64,000 nt of DNA. Source: a virus. Made by a program: the position numbers and the translations under genes. Location: the IMG/VR virus record IMGVR_UViG_3300027969_000097, positions 1 to 64,000 of that record; one strand, 5' to 3'. Below the pieces are notes generated by a model, which saw nothing but the letters and a program-made list of their open reading frames with translations, was not told the DNA's origin and ran no database searches. Positions 37,902-46,335 of this stretch are shown piece after piece (within the stretch, counting starts at the first letter, position 1; each line of letters opens with the position of its first letter).

Positions 37902-38963
37902 ATGGCACGATTTAATACAACAATTCCAGTAGCAACGGGTAGCGGTGCTCAATCACTTGGTACAACCAATCAAGGTTCGATATATACTATTACAGGCACT
38001 GCACCGTTTACAGTTACTATTGGTGATCCACTGTACTTACTTGGACAAAGTCAAGTATTGTATAATACAACAAGTGGCGATGTCACAGTTCAATCTAGCG
38101 GATCTGGAGTATTTGTAGGGCCGGGCGCAAGCGGATCTAGCAGTCAAATTATGCCAGCGGGTAGTTTGTTATGTGTTACCAGCAATGGTACTAATTGGAT
38201 TGTACAATTTGACGGTGGCGGTAACTTAGTAGCAGGAACATTGAGCGCAAGCAAAGCAGTTACATTGAGCCCAGCAAGTGCTAACGTAACAATTAGTCCA
38301 AGCGGTAGCGGTAATATTATTATTAATCCAGCAGGAACATTAGCTAACAATACTATTGACAACGTAACAATTGGTGCAACAACACGTGGATCTGCGCTAT
38401 TTACAACATTGGGTGCTAACGGTGCTGTGACATTAAGTCCAGCCGCATTAGTTACAATTAGCCCAACAGGCGGATTAACTATTGCTCCAAGTAGTGTAAC
38501 TGGTACAATGGACAACGTAACAATTGGTGCAACAACACGTGGATCTGCGCTATTTACAACATTGGGTGCTAACGGTCAAGTAAGTTTTACAGCAGGTACT
38601 ACTTCAAGCACTACCGGCACAGGTACTATTGTTGTTACTGGTGGTGTTGGTGTTTCAGGTCAAGTTACTTGTGCAACACTAGTTGAAACTTCAAGTATTG
38701 CATTTAAAGAAAACGTACAACCACTAACAAACGCTTTAGATGTAGTTATGCAATTAATGGGTGTAACATACGATCGTAAAGATAATCATAAACATGAAGC
38801 TGGTTTAATTGCTGAAGAAGTATTTAAATTTGCTCCAGAACTAGTTAGTTTAGATGCCGATGGCAAGCCATACGGAATTCAATACACCAAGTTAGGTGCT
38901 TATCTAGTTGAGTCTATCAAAACACTTAAAGAAGAAATTAACTTGTTAAAAGGTATAAAATAA
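37902..38963 (+). CDS. Fibre protein with C-terminal S74-type chaperone domain
   Basis: 353 residues. The N-terminal 110 residues form a beta domain (ITGTAPFTVTIGDPLYLLGQ). The middle is a repetitive fibre shaft with two copies of DNVTIGATTRGSALFTTLGA, encoded by a perfect 66-bp repeat. From about residue 264 the motif SSIAFKENVQPL, then AGLIAEEVFKFAPELV and KLGAYLVESIKTLKEEINLL, identify the intramolecular chaperone domain of the endosialidase/peptidase S74 family. It trimerises fibre shafts and then cleaves itself off. The lysine of KENV fits the family's Ser...Lys arrangement. The C-terminal coiled-coil helix fits trimer formation. Confidence 0.85.
   Translation: MARFNTTIPVATGSGAQSLGTTNQGSIYTITGTAPFTVTIGDPLYLLGQSQVLYNTTSGDVTVQSSGSGVFVGPGASGSSSQIMPAGSLLCVTSNGTNWIVQFDGGGNLVAGTLSASKAVTLSPASANVTISPSGSGNIIINPAGTLANNTIDNVTIGATTRGSALFTTLGANGAVTLSPAALVTISPTGGLTIAPSSVTGTMDNVTIGATTRGSALFTTLGANGQVSFTAGTTSSTTGTGTIVVTGGVGVSGQVTCATLVETSSIAFKENVQPLTNALDVVMQLMGVTYDRKDNHKHEAGLIAEEVFKFAPELVSLDADGKPYGIQYTKLGAYLVESIKTLKEEINLLKGIK
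38358..38423 (+). repeat. 66-bp perfect direct repeat, copy 1
   Basis: Identical to 38511-38576 at every base, in the shaft region of the S74-type fibre gene. Each copy encodes 22 residues in the same frame, so the repeat works as a protein shaft unit and can also recombine to change shaft length. Confidence 0.9.
38511..38576 (+). repeat. 66-bp perfect direct repeat, copy 2
   Basis: Second copy of the repeat at 38358-38423, separated by 87 bases (an exact multiple of three). Gain or loss by recombination would keep the frame. Confidence 0.9.
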
Positions 38964-38964
38964 A

Positions 38965-40029
38965 ATGGCATCATTAGTGCAATCATCGTTTACGGACTTG
39001 TCATTACCGCAAGGTACAACTGCTCAACGTCCGGGTAGTCCAGTATCTGGAATGATGCGTTACAATACCGATTATGCATTAGTGGAATTTTATGATGGTG
39101 CAAGCTGGAGACCAGTGACTGGATTTAGTTCAGGCACTATGGGATCAGGCGGCGATCAAAGATTTATCATGGGCAACAGCATTGTTCATATGTTTACTAG
39201 CGTTGGCGCTGGTACATTTACACCTAGTTTTACAGGCTACGTGCAAGTGTTAATAGTTGCAGGCGGCGCTGGTGCTGGCGCAAACAGTTGGTCGGGCGGT
39301 GGAGGAGGTGGAGGCGTTATTTTTAATCGCTCATTTCCAGTTACAGCCAACACAGGTATTCCAATCAGTGTAGGCGGCGGAGCAGGCGCAGGCGGCCAAG
39401 GCGGCAGTACTAGTTTTGGTGGCACTACTGCCACAGGCGGCGGCACAGGCGGAGTATGGGATTCAACAACACCGGGACGCCCAGGCGGATCGGGTGGCGG
39501 AGGTGGCCCAAGTTCTGCTGATAGTAGTCGATTCAGAGTATCAGGCGGCCCTGGTATAACAGGGCAAGGTTTTCCAGGCGGCAGTGGTGTACGTTTTAAC
39601 GATGACGGAACTGATTCGCACAATGGTGGTGGTGGTGGCGGAGCAGGCGGCCCAGGATTAGCAAGCCAGGATCAAAATCAAAAACAAGCAACACACGGCG
39701 GCCCAGGGCGAGCAAGTGATATCACAGGAAGCGTATTATATTGGGGCGGCGGCGGCGCAAGCGGGCCGCATATTTGTGACGGCGGTGGCGGTGATGGAGG
39801 CGTTGGAGGTGGTGGCGGAGGATCTGCTCACTATGTTCCAGGTTTTGGCCCAGGATTAGGCAATGGCAGGGGCGGCGGTCAAGCACTGAACCAAGGCGGC
39901 AACTCGTCAAACAGTGACGGACATGCACGTTATGGTGGCAACGGCGGCGCTAATACAGGCGGTGGCGGTGGCAACGGTGGATCATATCACGGCAGTGGCG
40001 GTTCCGGTATCGTTGTTGTAAGGTATTAA
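38965..40029 (+). CDS. Glycine-rich tail fibre adhesin, copy 1
   Basis: 354 residues. N-terminal fibre motif LPQGTTAQRPGSPVSGMMRY, then NTDYALVEFYDGASWRPVTG (about 13-53). IVHMFTSVGAGTFTPSFTGY and VQVLIVAGGAGAG follow (about 73-105), then about 240 residues dominated by Gly runs (GGGGGGG, GGTGG, GGPG). Such runs can form polyglycine-II helix bundles like those at the tips of T-even gp38 adhesins, and similar Gly-rich domains occur in many phage fibres. It is the first of three tandem paralogues (38965, 40043, 41186). Receptor recognition by the variable loops between Gly strands is an inference. ATG lies 1 base after the previous stop. Confidence 0.85.
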   Translation: MASLVQSSFTDLSLPQGTTAQRPGSPVSGMMRYNTDYALVEFYDGASWRPVTGFSSGTMGSGGDQRFIMGNSIVHMFTSVGAGTFTPSFTGYVQVLIVAGGAGAGANSWSGGGGGGGVIFNRSFPVTANTGIPISVGGGAGAGGQGGSTSFGGTTATGGGTGGVWDSTTPGRPGGSGGGGGPSSADSSRFRVSGGPGITGQGFPGGSGVRFNDDGTDSHNGGGGGGAGGPGLASQDQNQKQATHGGPGRASDITGSVLYWGGGGASGPHICDGGGGDGGVGGGGGGSAHYVPGFGPGLGNGRGGGQALNQGGNSSNSDGHARYGGNGGANTGGGGGNGGSYHGSGGSGIVVVRY

Positions 40030-40042
40030 TAAGAGAATATAA

Positions 40043-41173
40043 ATGGCAAATCTACAAACAACAGTAATAAATGATCAAGGATTTTTGCAATTACCAAAAG
40101 GTAACGCAGGAGCTCGTCCAAGCCCAACAGCTGGTATGATACGTTATAACACTACCAATAATCTAGTTGAATTTTATGACAATACTGGCTGGCGACCAGT
40201 CACTGGTATCAGTAAAGGATCCATAGGTACTGGCGGCAATCAAATTTTATATGCAGGATCAAATACTAGTCGTAGTAATTCTGTTGTTCACGTGTTTACA
40301 GGTGGCAGTCAAACATTTACTCCAGCGTTTACCGGAACAGTAGAAGTGCTTGTTGTAGGCGGCGGCGGCTCTGGCGGCGGACATTTAGGTTCAGGCGGTG
40401 GTGCCGGCGGCATTATATATAACAGATCATTTCCTGTTACTAACGGTGTAGGTATTCCAGTAACAGTTGGAGCAACTGCTGGATCCCCACCTGCATACTC
40501 AACAAGTTCTACAAACGGAAATAATTCAGTATTTGGATCCATTACTGCTAACGGCGGTGGCGGTGGCGGATCATGGGACGGATATGCCGGTCGTCCAGGC
40601 GGCTCAGGCGGTGGCGGTTGCCCAGGATCAAACGGTGCAGGATCAAACGGATTTACAGGCCCAAATGATAGTAGAAATAAAAATATGGGTGGTCGGGGAA
40701 TAACAGGTCAAGGATATCCCGGCGGTAGCGGAATTAGATTTAATCGTCAAAGCGAAGATACACACAAAGGTGGTGGCGGTGGCGGCGCTGGCGGCCCAGG
40801 ACATAGTGCAGAAGATGATTGCCACCAAGGATTGCTCAACGATGGCGGCCCAGGAATAGCAAACAGTATACTTGGATATACTGAATACTGGGGTGGCGGT
40901 GGTGGTGGCGCATGCCATCATGGAAATAGCACATTGGCTTCTAGCGGAGGCATTGGTGGCGGTGGTGGCGGTACTCAAACGCACGGCGGCCCAAGATATT
41001 CAGGTAGTTCACATGGTGGTGCTGGCGTTGGCGGGCCTGGTTATAACAACGGCGGCAATGGTTCTAGTCACTATAACGGCGGCAATGCTGGCGACAATAC
41101 CGGAGGCGGTGGCTCTGGCGCTCACGGACAAGCTGGCAACGGCGGATCCGGCATTGTAATTGTAAAATATTAA
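40043..41173 (+). CDS. Glycine-rich tail fibre adhesin, copy 2
   Basis: 376 residues with the same plan as the previous gene: LPKGNAGARPSPTAGMIRYN ... LVEFYDNTGWRPVTG, then VVHVFTGGSQTFTPAFTG and VEVLVVGGGGSGGG, then the Gly-rich region to the end (GNGGSGIVIVKY). Shared anchors such as GVIFNRSFPV / GIIYNRSFPV, GITGQG(F/Y)PGGSG and GGAGGPG alternate with segments that differ strongly between the copies. That is what is expected if loops vary for receptor choice and the framework is fixed. GAGAAT lies just upstream. All three genes are short enough to exchange parts by recombination. Confidence 0.85.
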   Translation: MANLQTTVINDQGFLQLPKGNAGARPSPTAGMIRYNTTNNLVEFYDNTGWRPVTGISKGSIGTGGNQILYAGSNTSRSNSVVHVFTGGSQTFTPAFTGTVEVLVVGGGGSGGGHLGSGGGAGGIIYNRSFPVTNGVGIPVTVGATAGSPPAYSTSSTNGNNSVFGSITANGGGGGGSWDGYAGRPGGSGGGGCPGSNGAGSNGFTGPNDSRNKNMGGRGITGQGYPGGSGIRFNRQSEDTHKGGGGGGAGGPGHSAEDDCHQGLLNDGGPGIANSILGYTEYWGGGGGGACHHGNSTLASSGGIGGGGGGTQTHGGPRYSGSSHGGAGVGGPGYNNGGNGSSHYNGGNAGDNTGGGGSGAHGQAGNGGSGIVIVKY

Positions 41174-41185
41174 TTAGAGAAAAAT

Positions 41186-42286
41186 ATGGCAACGTTAAAA
41201 AATACAACAATTACTTCAACAGATTCAGTAAACTTACCAAATCAAACAGTAAGTACAGCGGCTGGAACATCTAAATTACGATTTAATACTACAAATAATC
41301 AAAATACTTTAGAGTTTTATGACGCAGGTAACTGGCGCCCAGTAACTGGATATAGTCAAGGATTAGTAGGAACTGGCGGAGATTCTATCTCTTATATTCC
41401 AGGCGGCGGCATTGTACACATGTTTACCAGTGTTACTAGCGGAACATTTACTCCTGCGTTTACAGGTAACGTTCAAGTTTTAGTAGTCGCGGGCGGAGGA
41501 GGCGGAGGCTCAAGCTGGGGTGGCGGCGGTGGTGGTGGTGGAGTTGTTTTTAATCGTAGTTTTCCTGTTAGTAATGGTACTGGATATCCTGTTTCGGTTG
41601 GCGGCGGTGGCACACACGGCCCAGGAAATAGAGGAGGTAACAGTGTATTTTCAACACTAACTGCCAACGGTGGAGGTTCAGGCGGCACATGGACACATAC
41701 TAATCCAGGTGCTTTAGGAACTTATACAGCTGGTAATCCTGGAGGCTCAGGCGGTGGTGGAACAAATACTGGAGACGGTATTGATAGTCGCACACGCTGT
41801 TACGGCGGTTTAGGAGACAGCGGACAAGGATATCCTGGAGGTAGCGGAATTAGATTTAACGTCGATTCTGAAAATACTCATCAAGGCGGCTCAGGCGGCG
41901 GAGCAGGTGGCGGCGGCGCATCGGCACCAGATGGTCGTCAAAATTACCGCGGCGATTTTAGAAGCGATAATATGACAGGCGGCGCTGGTCGAGCAAGCGA
42001 TGTATTAGGAAATATGTTATACTTTGCAGGTGGAGGTGGCGGTGGTGGTCACTTAGGCTGGGGACTATCTGATGGTGGTATTGGTGGTGGCGGTGGCGGC
42101 GGACATCATCACAGTGGCCCATATGGCGGTACAAGCAGACAAAGTTTAGGCGGTGGTAAGGCTTTAAATGACGGTACTGCTTGCGGAGGAACTGTTAGCG
42201 GAGGGCCTGGCGGATCAAATTCAGGCGGCGGCGCCGGCGCTCACGGTGGCACAGGTGGTAGCGGAGTTGTTATTATTAGATACTAA
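41186..42286 (+). CDS. Glycine-rich tail fibre adhesin, copy 3
   Basis: 366 residues. The N-terminal motif is degenerate compared with the other two (LPNQTVSTAAGTSKLRFNTT, then EFYDAGNWRPVTGYSQG). IVHMFTSVTSGTFTPAFTG and VQVLVVAGGGGGG follow, and the Gly-rich domain ends GGTGGSGVVIIRY. It is the last gene of the fibre block. A terminator lies 18 bases after its stop, inside the 3' end of the convergent gene, and the two stop codons overlap by 3-4 bases. It is interpreted as another variant of the receptor-binding tip. Confidence 0.85.
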   Translation: MATLKNTTITSTDSVNLPNQTVSTAAGTSKLRFNTTNNQNTLEFYDAGNWRPVTGYSQGLVGTGGDSISYIPGGGIVHMFTSVTSGTFTPAFTGNVQVLVVAGGGGGGSSWGGGGGGGGVVFNRSFPVSNGTGYPVSVGGGGTHGPGNRGGNSVFSTLTANGGGSGGTWTHTNPGALGTYTAGNPGGSGGGGTNTGDGIDSRTRCYGGLGDSGQGYPGGSGIRFNVDSENTHQGGSGGGAGGGGASAPDGRQNYRGDFRSDNMTGGAGRASDVLGNMLYFAGGGGGGGHLGWGLSDGGIGGGGGGGHHHSGPYGGTSRQSLGGGKALNDGTACGGTVSGGPGGSNSGGGAGAHGGTGGSGVVIIRY

Positions 42287-43032
42287 ACTGACTTGTCAGT
42301 ATCAAAAGGGCACTTAGTTGCCCTTTTTTCTTCTAATGCTGTATAACGTTCTTTTAAAGGTCTAAACATGTTAGCATTACGTATGTCATTACATAGTTTC
42401 ATTTCTTCGTAAGGTGTTTCTGCCTCAACTAGTTTTACTATATCGTCTGTATGAAATTTTATATAAGCAAGTGCATCGCCTTTTTTAATTACAATGCGCT
42501 CTTTATGACTTCTAATTTCAAAAGCAGTTTCTACAGGTCTAGTCCATTTGCTAATGTCGTACTGGCCTGGAACTATAGTAGTTTTTTCTGTAAATTCATT
42601 ACGATGCATAAAAGCTGGAAATACTTGTATCATAGTAGATTCTTTACAAGTAAAAATAGTAAGCCAATCAACTCCTAGTAACGGATATACATCGTTACCT
42701 TTTTCTGTACCAAATAAAAATCTAGTATCTATGATTGAATCAAACACTTCTTGAGATATATTATCGCACCAAATTTTTACAGTATCTGTAGATATATCTA
42801 TATCAAGATTAATTGTTAAATCAAACGGCGCACAAAATACAAACGTATTTCGCAAAAAATCGGTATGTGCAGGACATTTTAAATACGTTATACCTTTTCT
42901 TGAACTAGTTATTTCCTTGGATAAATTTTTAAAAGGTTTGTAGTTAGCATCTAATAACGGCTTAACACAATCTGGATGATCAATGCCCCATGTATTATGA
43001 GTTGTAAAAGACCAATTTATTATTCTTGTCAT
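42283..43032 (-). CDS. Unknown conserved-looking protein of the halogenase island
   Basis: 249 residues, no signal peptide or membrane segment. It has KCPAHTDFLRNTFVFCAPFD near residue 53 and VFPAFMHRNEFTEKTTIVPG (about 137-156). DISKWTRPVETAFEI and KKGDALAYIKFHTDDIVKL follow, the last two looking like strands of a double-stranded beta-helix. A cupin-like fold is possible, but I do not see an HxD...H metal site and do not assign a family. It overlaps the halogenase gene at 43029 by an ATGA, with this gene upstream of the overlap on the minus strand... that is, its ATG (43030-43032) shares bases with the halogenase stop, so it is translated after the halogenase. Its 3' end is crossed by a terminator for the opposite strand. 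Confidence 0.75.
   Translation of the reverse strand: MTRIINWSFTTHNTWGIDHPDCVKPLLDANYKPFKNLSKEITSSRKGITYLKCPAHTDFLRNTFVFCAPFDLTINLDIDISTDTVKIWCDNISQEVFDSIIDTRFLFGTEKGNDVYPLLGVDWLTIFTCKESTMIQVFPAFMHRNEFTEKTTIVPGQYDISKWTRPVETAFEIRSHKERIVIKKGDALAYIKFHTDDIVKLVEAETPYEEMKLCNDIRNANMFRPLKERYTALEEKRATKCPFDTDKSV
42304..42329 (+). terminator. Terminator ending the fibre block
   Basis: Stem AAAAGGGCA / TGCCCTTTT with a 6-base loop and two further Ts. It lies in the last codons of the minus-strand gene 42283-43032. Because of its A and T tracts it could also act on the opposite strand. Confidence 0.8.
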
Positions 43033-44492
43033 TTTGTAAGTTCATGTATGCGATCAATTTCACTACTATGGTGTCGACTCCATACATGTTTATGTTTTTC
43101 AAATTCTACATATACTTTTCTTAGTAATTCTCTAGCGTATTCAGGTGTGTAAGGAATATTCCTAGGAGCAATTTCAAACCCTAACTGTTGCAAGCACATG
43201 GTCCAACTACTACCGCCAAACATATAATTAAATTTACTATCAACAGGCACTTTAATATCAGGATTTTTCAAACGTTCAAGATAATGTAGCATTCTTTCAC
43301 TAGGTACAAATGTATCTTGAACATGTTTCCAAAATTTACTTGTCCTATTATTATTAGCATAATGCATACTAACAAATGATACACAATCCTCAAACAGTGT
43401 AACCATAAATGTGTTGAACAAATCTATATCATTTTGTGTATAGTACTGTTCATGTAGTGTATTGCTTAATTGTGTAATGCCCACAGTAATTAATCCAACG
43501 CCTGTGCTTTCTAAAGGTTCTATAAATCCGCCACTTAGGCCAATTTGTACAACATTGCCAACCCATGGATCTTCATTATAAAACGGATCCCAATTGATAG
43601 CACGTACATTTTCTTTTTTAATTCTACCTTCCCAATAGTTGGCAAAATATTCTTTAGCTTCTTCAACATCCGTAATATGTCTATTAAACACCATGCCACT
43701 TCCAATACGATTTGCAACTCCAATTTTCCATATCCAGCCGTGATCAACAGCATCACACTCAGCGTATGGTTTAAATTCGTTAGGCCTGTCTACATATGGA
43801 ACTTGATGTACTACCGCAGTATTAACAAACAGGCGATTTTTTAAATCAATTTTTCTTTCAGATGTTCTTAAGATATTATAAAACCCTGTACAATCAACGT
43901 ATAAATCTGATTTAATAAACTGTCCGTTTTTTAATTCTATAAAATCGATGTTGTCATTTTCTTTTATAACATTGACTACTTCAGATTTGATAATTCTAAT
44001 TTTGTCTTTTAATTTTTCTTGTATATATAACACTAGCTTTCCACAATTAATGTGATACGCCGCACTATCACCACTTATTGGATTAATTGTATTATGTAGT
44101 ACTGCTGAACTATAGCCGCCTGTAACATGTGTTTTAAAATCTAAATCCTGAACTAAAGACCAAATATCCCACAAATGATAATCTTCATTTACTTTTCTAT
44201 TGCCTTTAAAAAATGGATGCCAAATATTGTTACCAGATTCACGCCAATTTGTAAACAATATTCCAGCTTTGTACCCAGAGTCTAATTCTACAAACCAATC
44301 TTCTAACGGAAATCCGCATTCTTCCATAAAAGGTTGAAAACTTAATAGTGTTGCCTCGCCAACTCCTATTGAGTTGCCTACTTCTTTATCAACAACTGTG
44401 ATTTTAATGGCCGGATGGTTGTGATGTAAATAGGCGGCCGCCAGCCATGCACTAGTGCCCCCGCCTACAATGGTTAAAGTTTCTGTTTTCAT
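43029..44492 (-). CDS. Flavin-dependent tryptophan-halogenase family protein 1
   Basis: 487 residues from the ATG at 44492, which places the dinucleotide-binding motif IVGGGTSAWLAAAYL at the N-terminus as usual. An ATG 54 bases upstream would add 18 residues. Family members use FADH2 and oxygen to make hypohalous acid, which reaches a catalytic Lys near the substrate. K75 in SGYKAGILF matches that Lys, and E328 in FIEPLESTG matches the catalytic Glu. The W-x-W-x-I-P signature reads WIWKIG, lacking the Pro. It is the most diverged of the four copies here and the only one with ES rather than EA after the Glu. A TATAAGTA box ends 5 bases before the start. Substrate unknown. The phage homologue VirX1 iodinates diverse compounds. 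Confidence 0.85.
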   Translation of the reverse strand: MKTETLTIVGGGTSAWLAAAYLHHNHPAIKITVVDKEVGNSIGVGEATLLSFQPFMEECGFPLEDWFVELDSGYKAGILFTNWRESGNNIWHPFFKGNRKVNEDYHLWDIWSLVQDLDFKTHVTGGYSSAVLHNTINPISGDSAAYHINCGKLVLYIQEKLKDKIRIIKSEVVNVIKENDNIDFIELKNGQFIKSDLYVDCTGFYNILRTSERKIDLKNRLFVNTAVVHQVPYVDRPNEFKPYAECDAVDHGWIWKIGVANRIGSGMVFNRHITDVEEAKEYFANYWEGRIKKENVRAINWDPFYNEDPWVGNVVQIGLSGGFIEPLESTGVGLITVGITQLSNTLHEQYYTQNDIDLFNTFMVTLFEDCVSFVSMHYANNNRTSKFWKHVQDTFVPSERMLHYLERLKNPDIKVPVDSKFNYMFGGSSWTMCLQQLGFEIAPRNIPYTPEYARELLRKVYVEFEKHKHVWSRHHSSEIDRIHELTK

Positions 44493-44497
44493 AATAT

Positions 44498-44505
44498 TAC
44501 TTATA
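44498..44505 (-). promoter_or_regulatory. Weak late-promoter-like box TATAAGTA
   Basis: One mismatch from TATAAATA, on the minus strand, ending 5 bases before the ATG at 44492, which has no clear ribosome site. Confidence 0.3.
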
Positions 44506-44531
44506 TTATTTTCTGCCTCTAGTTCAAATTT

Positions 44532-44539
44532 CATAAATA
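44532..44539 (+). promoter_or_regulatory. Late-promoter-like box CATAAATA
   Basis: Ends 5 bases before the ATG at 44545. No ribosome site lies upstream of that ATG, so a near-leaderless transcript is suggested. Divergent from the box at 44498. Confidence 0.45.
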
Positions 44540-44544
44540 TTGTC

Positions 44545-45159
44545 ATGAATACCAGTAGCCTAAGAATATTTGACGATTTTCTCTCACCCGATGAATTTAA
44601 AACATTATCGGAAACTGTGCTAGGACAGAAATTTCCCTGGTTTTTTGGAGAACATGTATCTATGGATCCCAGAGATACTGCTAATGTAGACGATCCGTTA
44701 GCAGTTGAAACATGGGGATTTAATCATTCTGTATTTGAACGTGAATGGGAAGTTAAAAGTTTTACCTACGATCAACTAGAACCCTTGTTTAAAAAATTAG
44801 GATCTGAATTTGGATTTACACAGGCCCATTTAATTAGAGCAAGATTAAGCATGAAATTTCAAAAAGAAGGATTTACTGCTGATAATTATAACATCCCCCA
44901 TGTTGATTACTATTATCCTCATGAATCTTTTATATTCTATCTCAATGATACAGATGGCGATACCCGTATATTTGATCAGTGGCACACATATTCGGAATCC
45001 ACTAGGCCAGCATTTCCTGTAGAATTCACAACCCAAGCTCGGGTAACCCCCAAAGCTAATCGTCTAGTATGGATTAACGGACTGCAATATCATACTGCCA
45101 GTAATCCTATTAGCGGTACTAAACGAGTTATAATTAATATTAATTTACAACCATTATGA
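44545..45159 (+). CDS. 2OG-Fe(II) oxygenase-like protein (HVD...H...R)
   Basis: 204 residues from the ATG at 44545; the longer frame from 44455 lies inside the divergent halogenase and has an unlikely hydrophobic start. The beta-helix core carries the metal triad H119-x-D121 (IPHVDYYYPHES) and H183 (GLQYHTASNP), with R194 (GTKRVIININ) placed to bind 2-oxoglutarate, so it is probably active. These enzymes hydroxylate or otherwise oxidise C-H bonds, and substrates cannot be read from sequence. It is related to the gene at 48491, sharing the FPWF ... DGDT.IFD ... RVTPK pattern. The next gene starts in its stop codon (ATGA). Confidence 0.8.
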   Translation: MNTSSLRIFDDFLSPDEFKTLSETVLGQKFPWFFGEHVSMDPRDTANVDDPLAVETWGFNHSVFEREWEVKSFTYDQLEPLFKKLGSEFGFTQAHLIRARLSMKFQKEGFTADNYNIPHVDYYYPHESFIFYLNDTDGDTRIFDQWHTYSESTRPAFPVEFTTQARVTPKANRLVWINGLQYHTASNPISGTKRVIININLQPL

Positions 45160-45767
45160 TAGTTGACAACATTTTTCCTATACCACTTGTTAGATTTATT
45201 GTTGATCCTGCTATTGTTAAAAATACACAACAGTTAGTTAATCAATATGTAATAGATTCAGACATGACTAACCCACCAGCGCCTGGCGAATTATTAACTA
45301 CTTTTTACAAAGATAAAAATTTCTTAGGCAAACTAGGAGATAAGCCTTTATCAAATTATATTAATAAAGTAACACGAGAATATTTAAACTTGTTAGGTTA
45401 CGATCCAGATTGCTTTATAGAACTAACGTCGTGGTTGCAATTTAATCAACCTGGTAGTTATTTTGTCCGACATGATCACTACGGAGCATTAGTAAGTGGT
45501 GTATTATACTTACAAGTACCTGAAGAATCTGGAGATATTATTTTTCATAACCCGTTGGAAGCAAGACGTGTATCAAATACTTTTTTTGATAGAGTAAAAA
45601 AAGAAGAAAATAATTATAATTTCAGCCATGTAAAATACAAACCGGTAGTGGGTGAAATGCTAATGTTTGAGTCTTGGTTACAACATACTGTAGCACAGAA
45701 TCATTCTAATGAAAATAGAATTTCAGTTTCATTTAACGTATGGGCAGACACAGATGTCAAAAGTTGA
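45156..45767 (+). CDS. 2OG-Fe(II) oxygenase-like protein (HxH subtype)
   Basis: 203 residues. It follows the phage TIGR02466-type layout: N-terminal FPIPLVRF, core FVRHDHYGALVSGVLYLQVP with H106-x-H108, then GEMLMFESWLQHTVAQN (H177) and ENRISVSFNVW (R188). In this subfamily the second ligand position is His rather than Asp, as also at 45754 and 62023. Many T4-like marine phages carry such genes, with unknown targets. It is coupled to the preceding gene by ATGA (45156-45159) and overlaps the next by 14 bases, so the three plus-strand genes form one operon. Confidence 0.8.
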   Translation: MIVDNIFPIPLVRFIVDPAIVKNTQQLVNQYVIDSDMTNPPAPGELLTTFYKDKNFLGKLGDKPLSNYINKVTREYLNLLGYDPDCFIELTSWLQFNQPGSYFVRHDHYGALVSGVLYLQVPEESGDIIFHNPLEARRVSNTFFDRVKKEENNYNFSHVKYKPVVGEMLMFESWLQHTVAQNHSNENRISVSFNVWADTDVKS

Positions 45768-46335
45768 AATGTGGTTTCCAGTTGCAATATATCGACAAGA
45801 CGGTATAATTACTCGCGAGCAAAATGACCGTTTACGAAAACATTGTCTTGCTATACAAAAAAATACTCCAACCGGCGGCGCAGAATGGCTAGGAGGCACG
45901 TATAATACACATCAAACTCATGATTTATCTACAGATATAGAATTTCAACCAGCATTAGATGCTGTTACACATCATGTTCACGAATTTGCCAAATTACATA
46001 ATTGTAATATGTCATATCAAGGAAGTTATGCATGGATGAATATTGCAGAAGGGTCGGCATGGCAAGAATTTCACACACACAACGGTAATATCTTTAGTGC
46101 TGTGTATTATGTGGATGCGCCAGAAGGGTCTGGTAAAATTATATTTGAAGATCCTAAAGAACCCGATATGATGCCATTAAAAACACATATCAATAAGAAT
46201 CATCTACGTTATACTAGAATTTCATATACACCTGAGCCGGGTACATTATTAATATTCAGGTCTTATCTTAGACATTGTGTAGAACCTGGGACTAATAGCG
46301 AACCCAGAATTTCAATTGCAATGAATTTTAACTAA
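45754..46335 (+). CDS. 2OG-Fe(II) oxygenase-like protein (HxH subtype) 2
   Basis: 193 residues from ATG 45754 (MSKVEMWFPVAIYRQDG). An ATG at 45769, just after the previous stop, is an alternative. The N-terminal FPVAIY matches the start of this subfamily. The core is EFHTHNGNIFSAVYYVDAPE with H107-x-H109, then SGKIIFEDPK, GTLLIFRSYLRHCVEP (H174) and EPRISIAMNFN (R185). All positions expected of a working enzyme are present in the HxH form. It converges with halogenase 2 on the opposite strand, and the two 3' ends overlap by 8 bases with no terminator visible between them. Confidence 0.8.
   Translation: MSKVEMWFPVAIYRQDGIITREQNDRLRKHCLAIQKNTPTGGAEWLGGTYNTHQTHDLSTDIEFQPALDAVTHHVHEFAKLHNCNMSYQGSYAWMNIAEGSAWQEFHTHNGNIFSAVYYVDAPEGSGKIIFEDPKEPDMMPLKTHINKNHLRYTRISYTPEPGTLLIFRSYLRHCVEPGTNSEPRISIAMNFN

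Noticed and set aside
39237-39623. Proline-rich minus-strand frame
   Set aside because: Mirror image of the Gly-rich adhesin (GGN read backward gives Pro). The same applies to 40309-40542 and 41473-41688.
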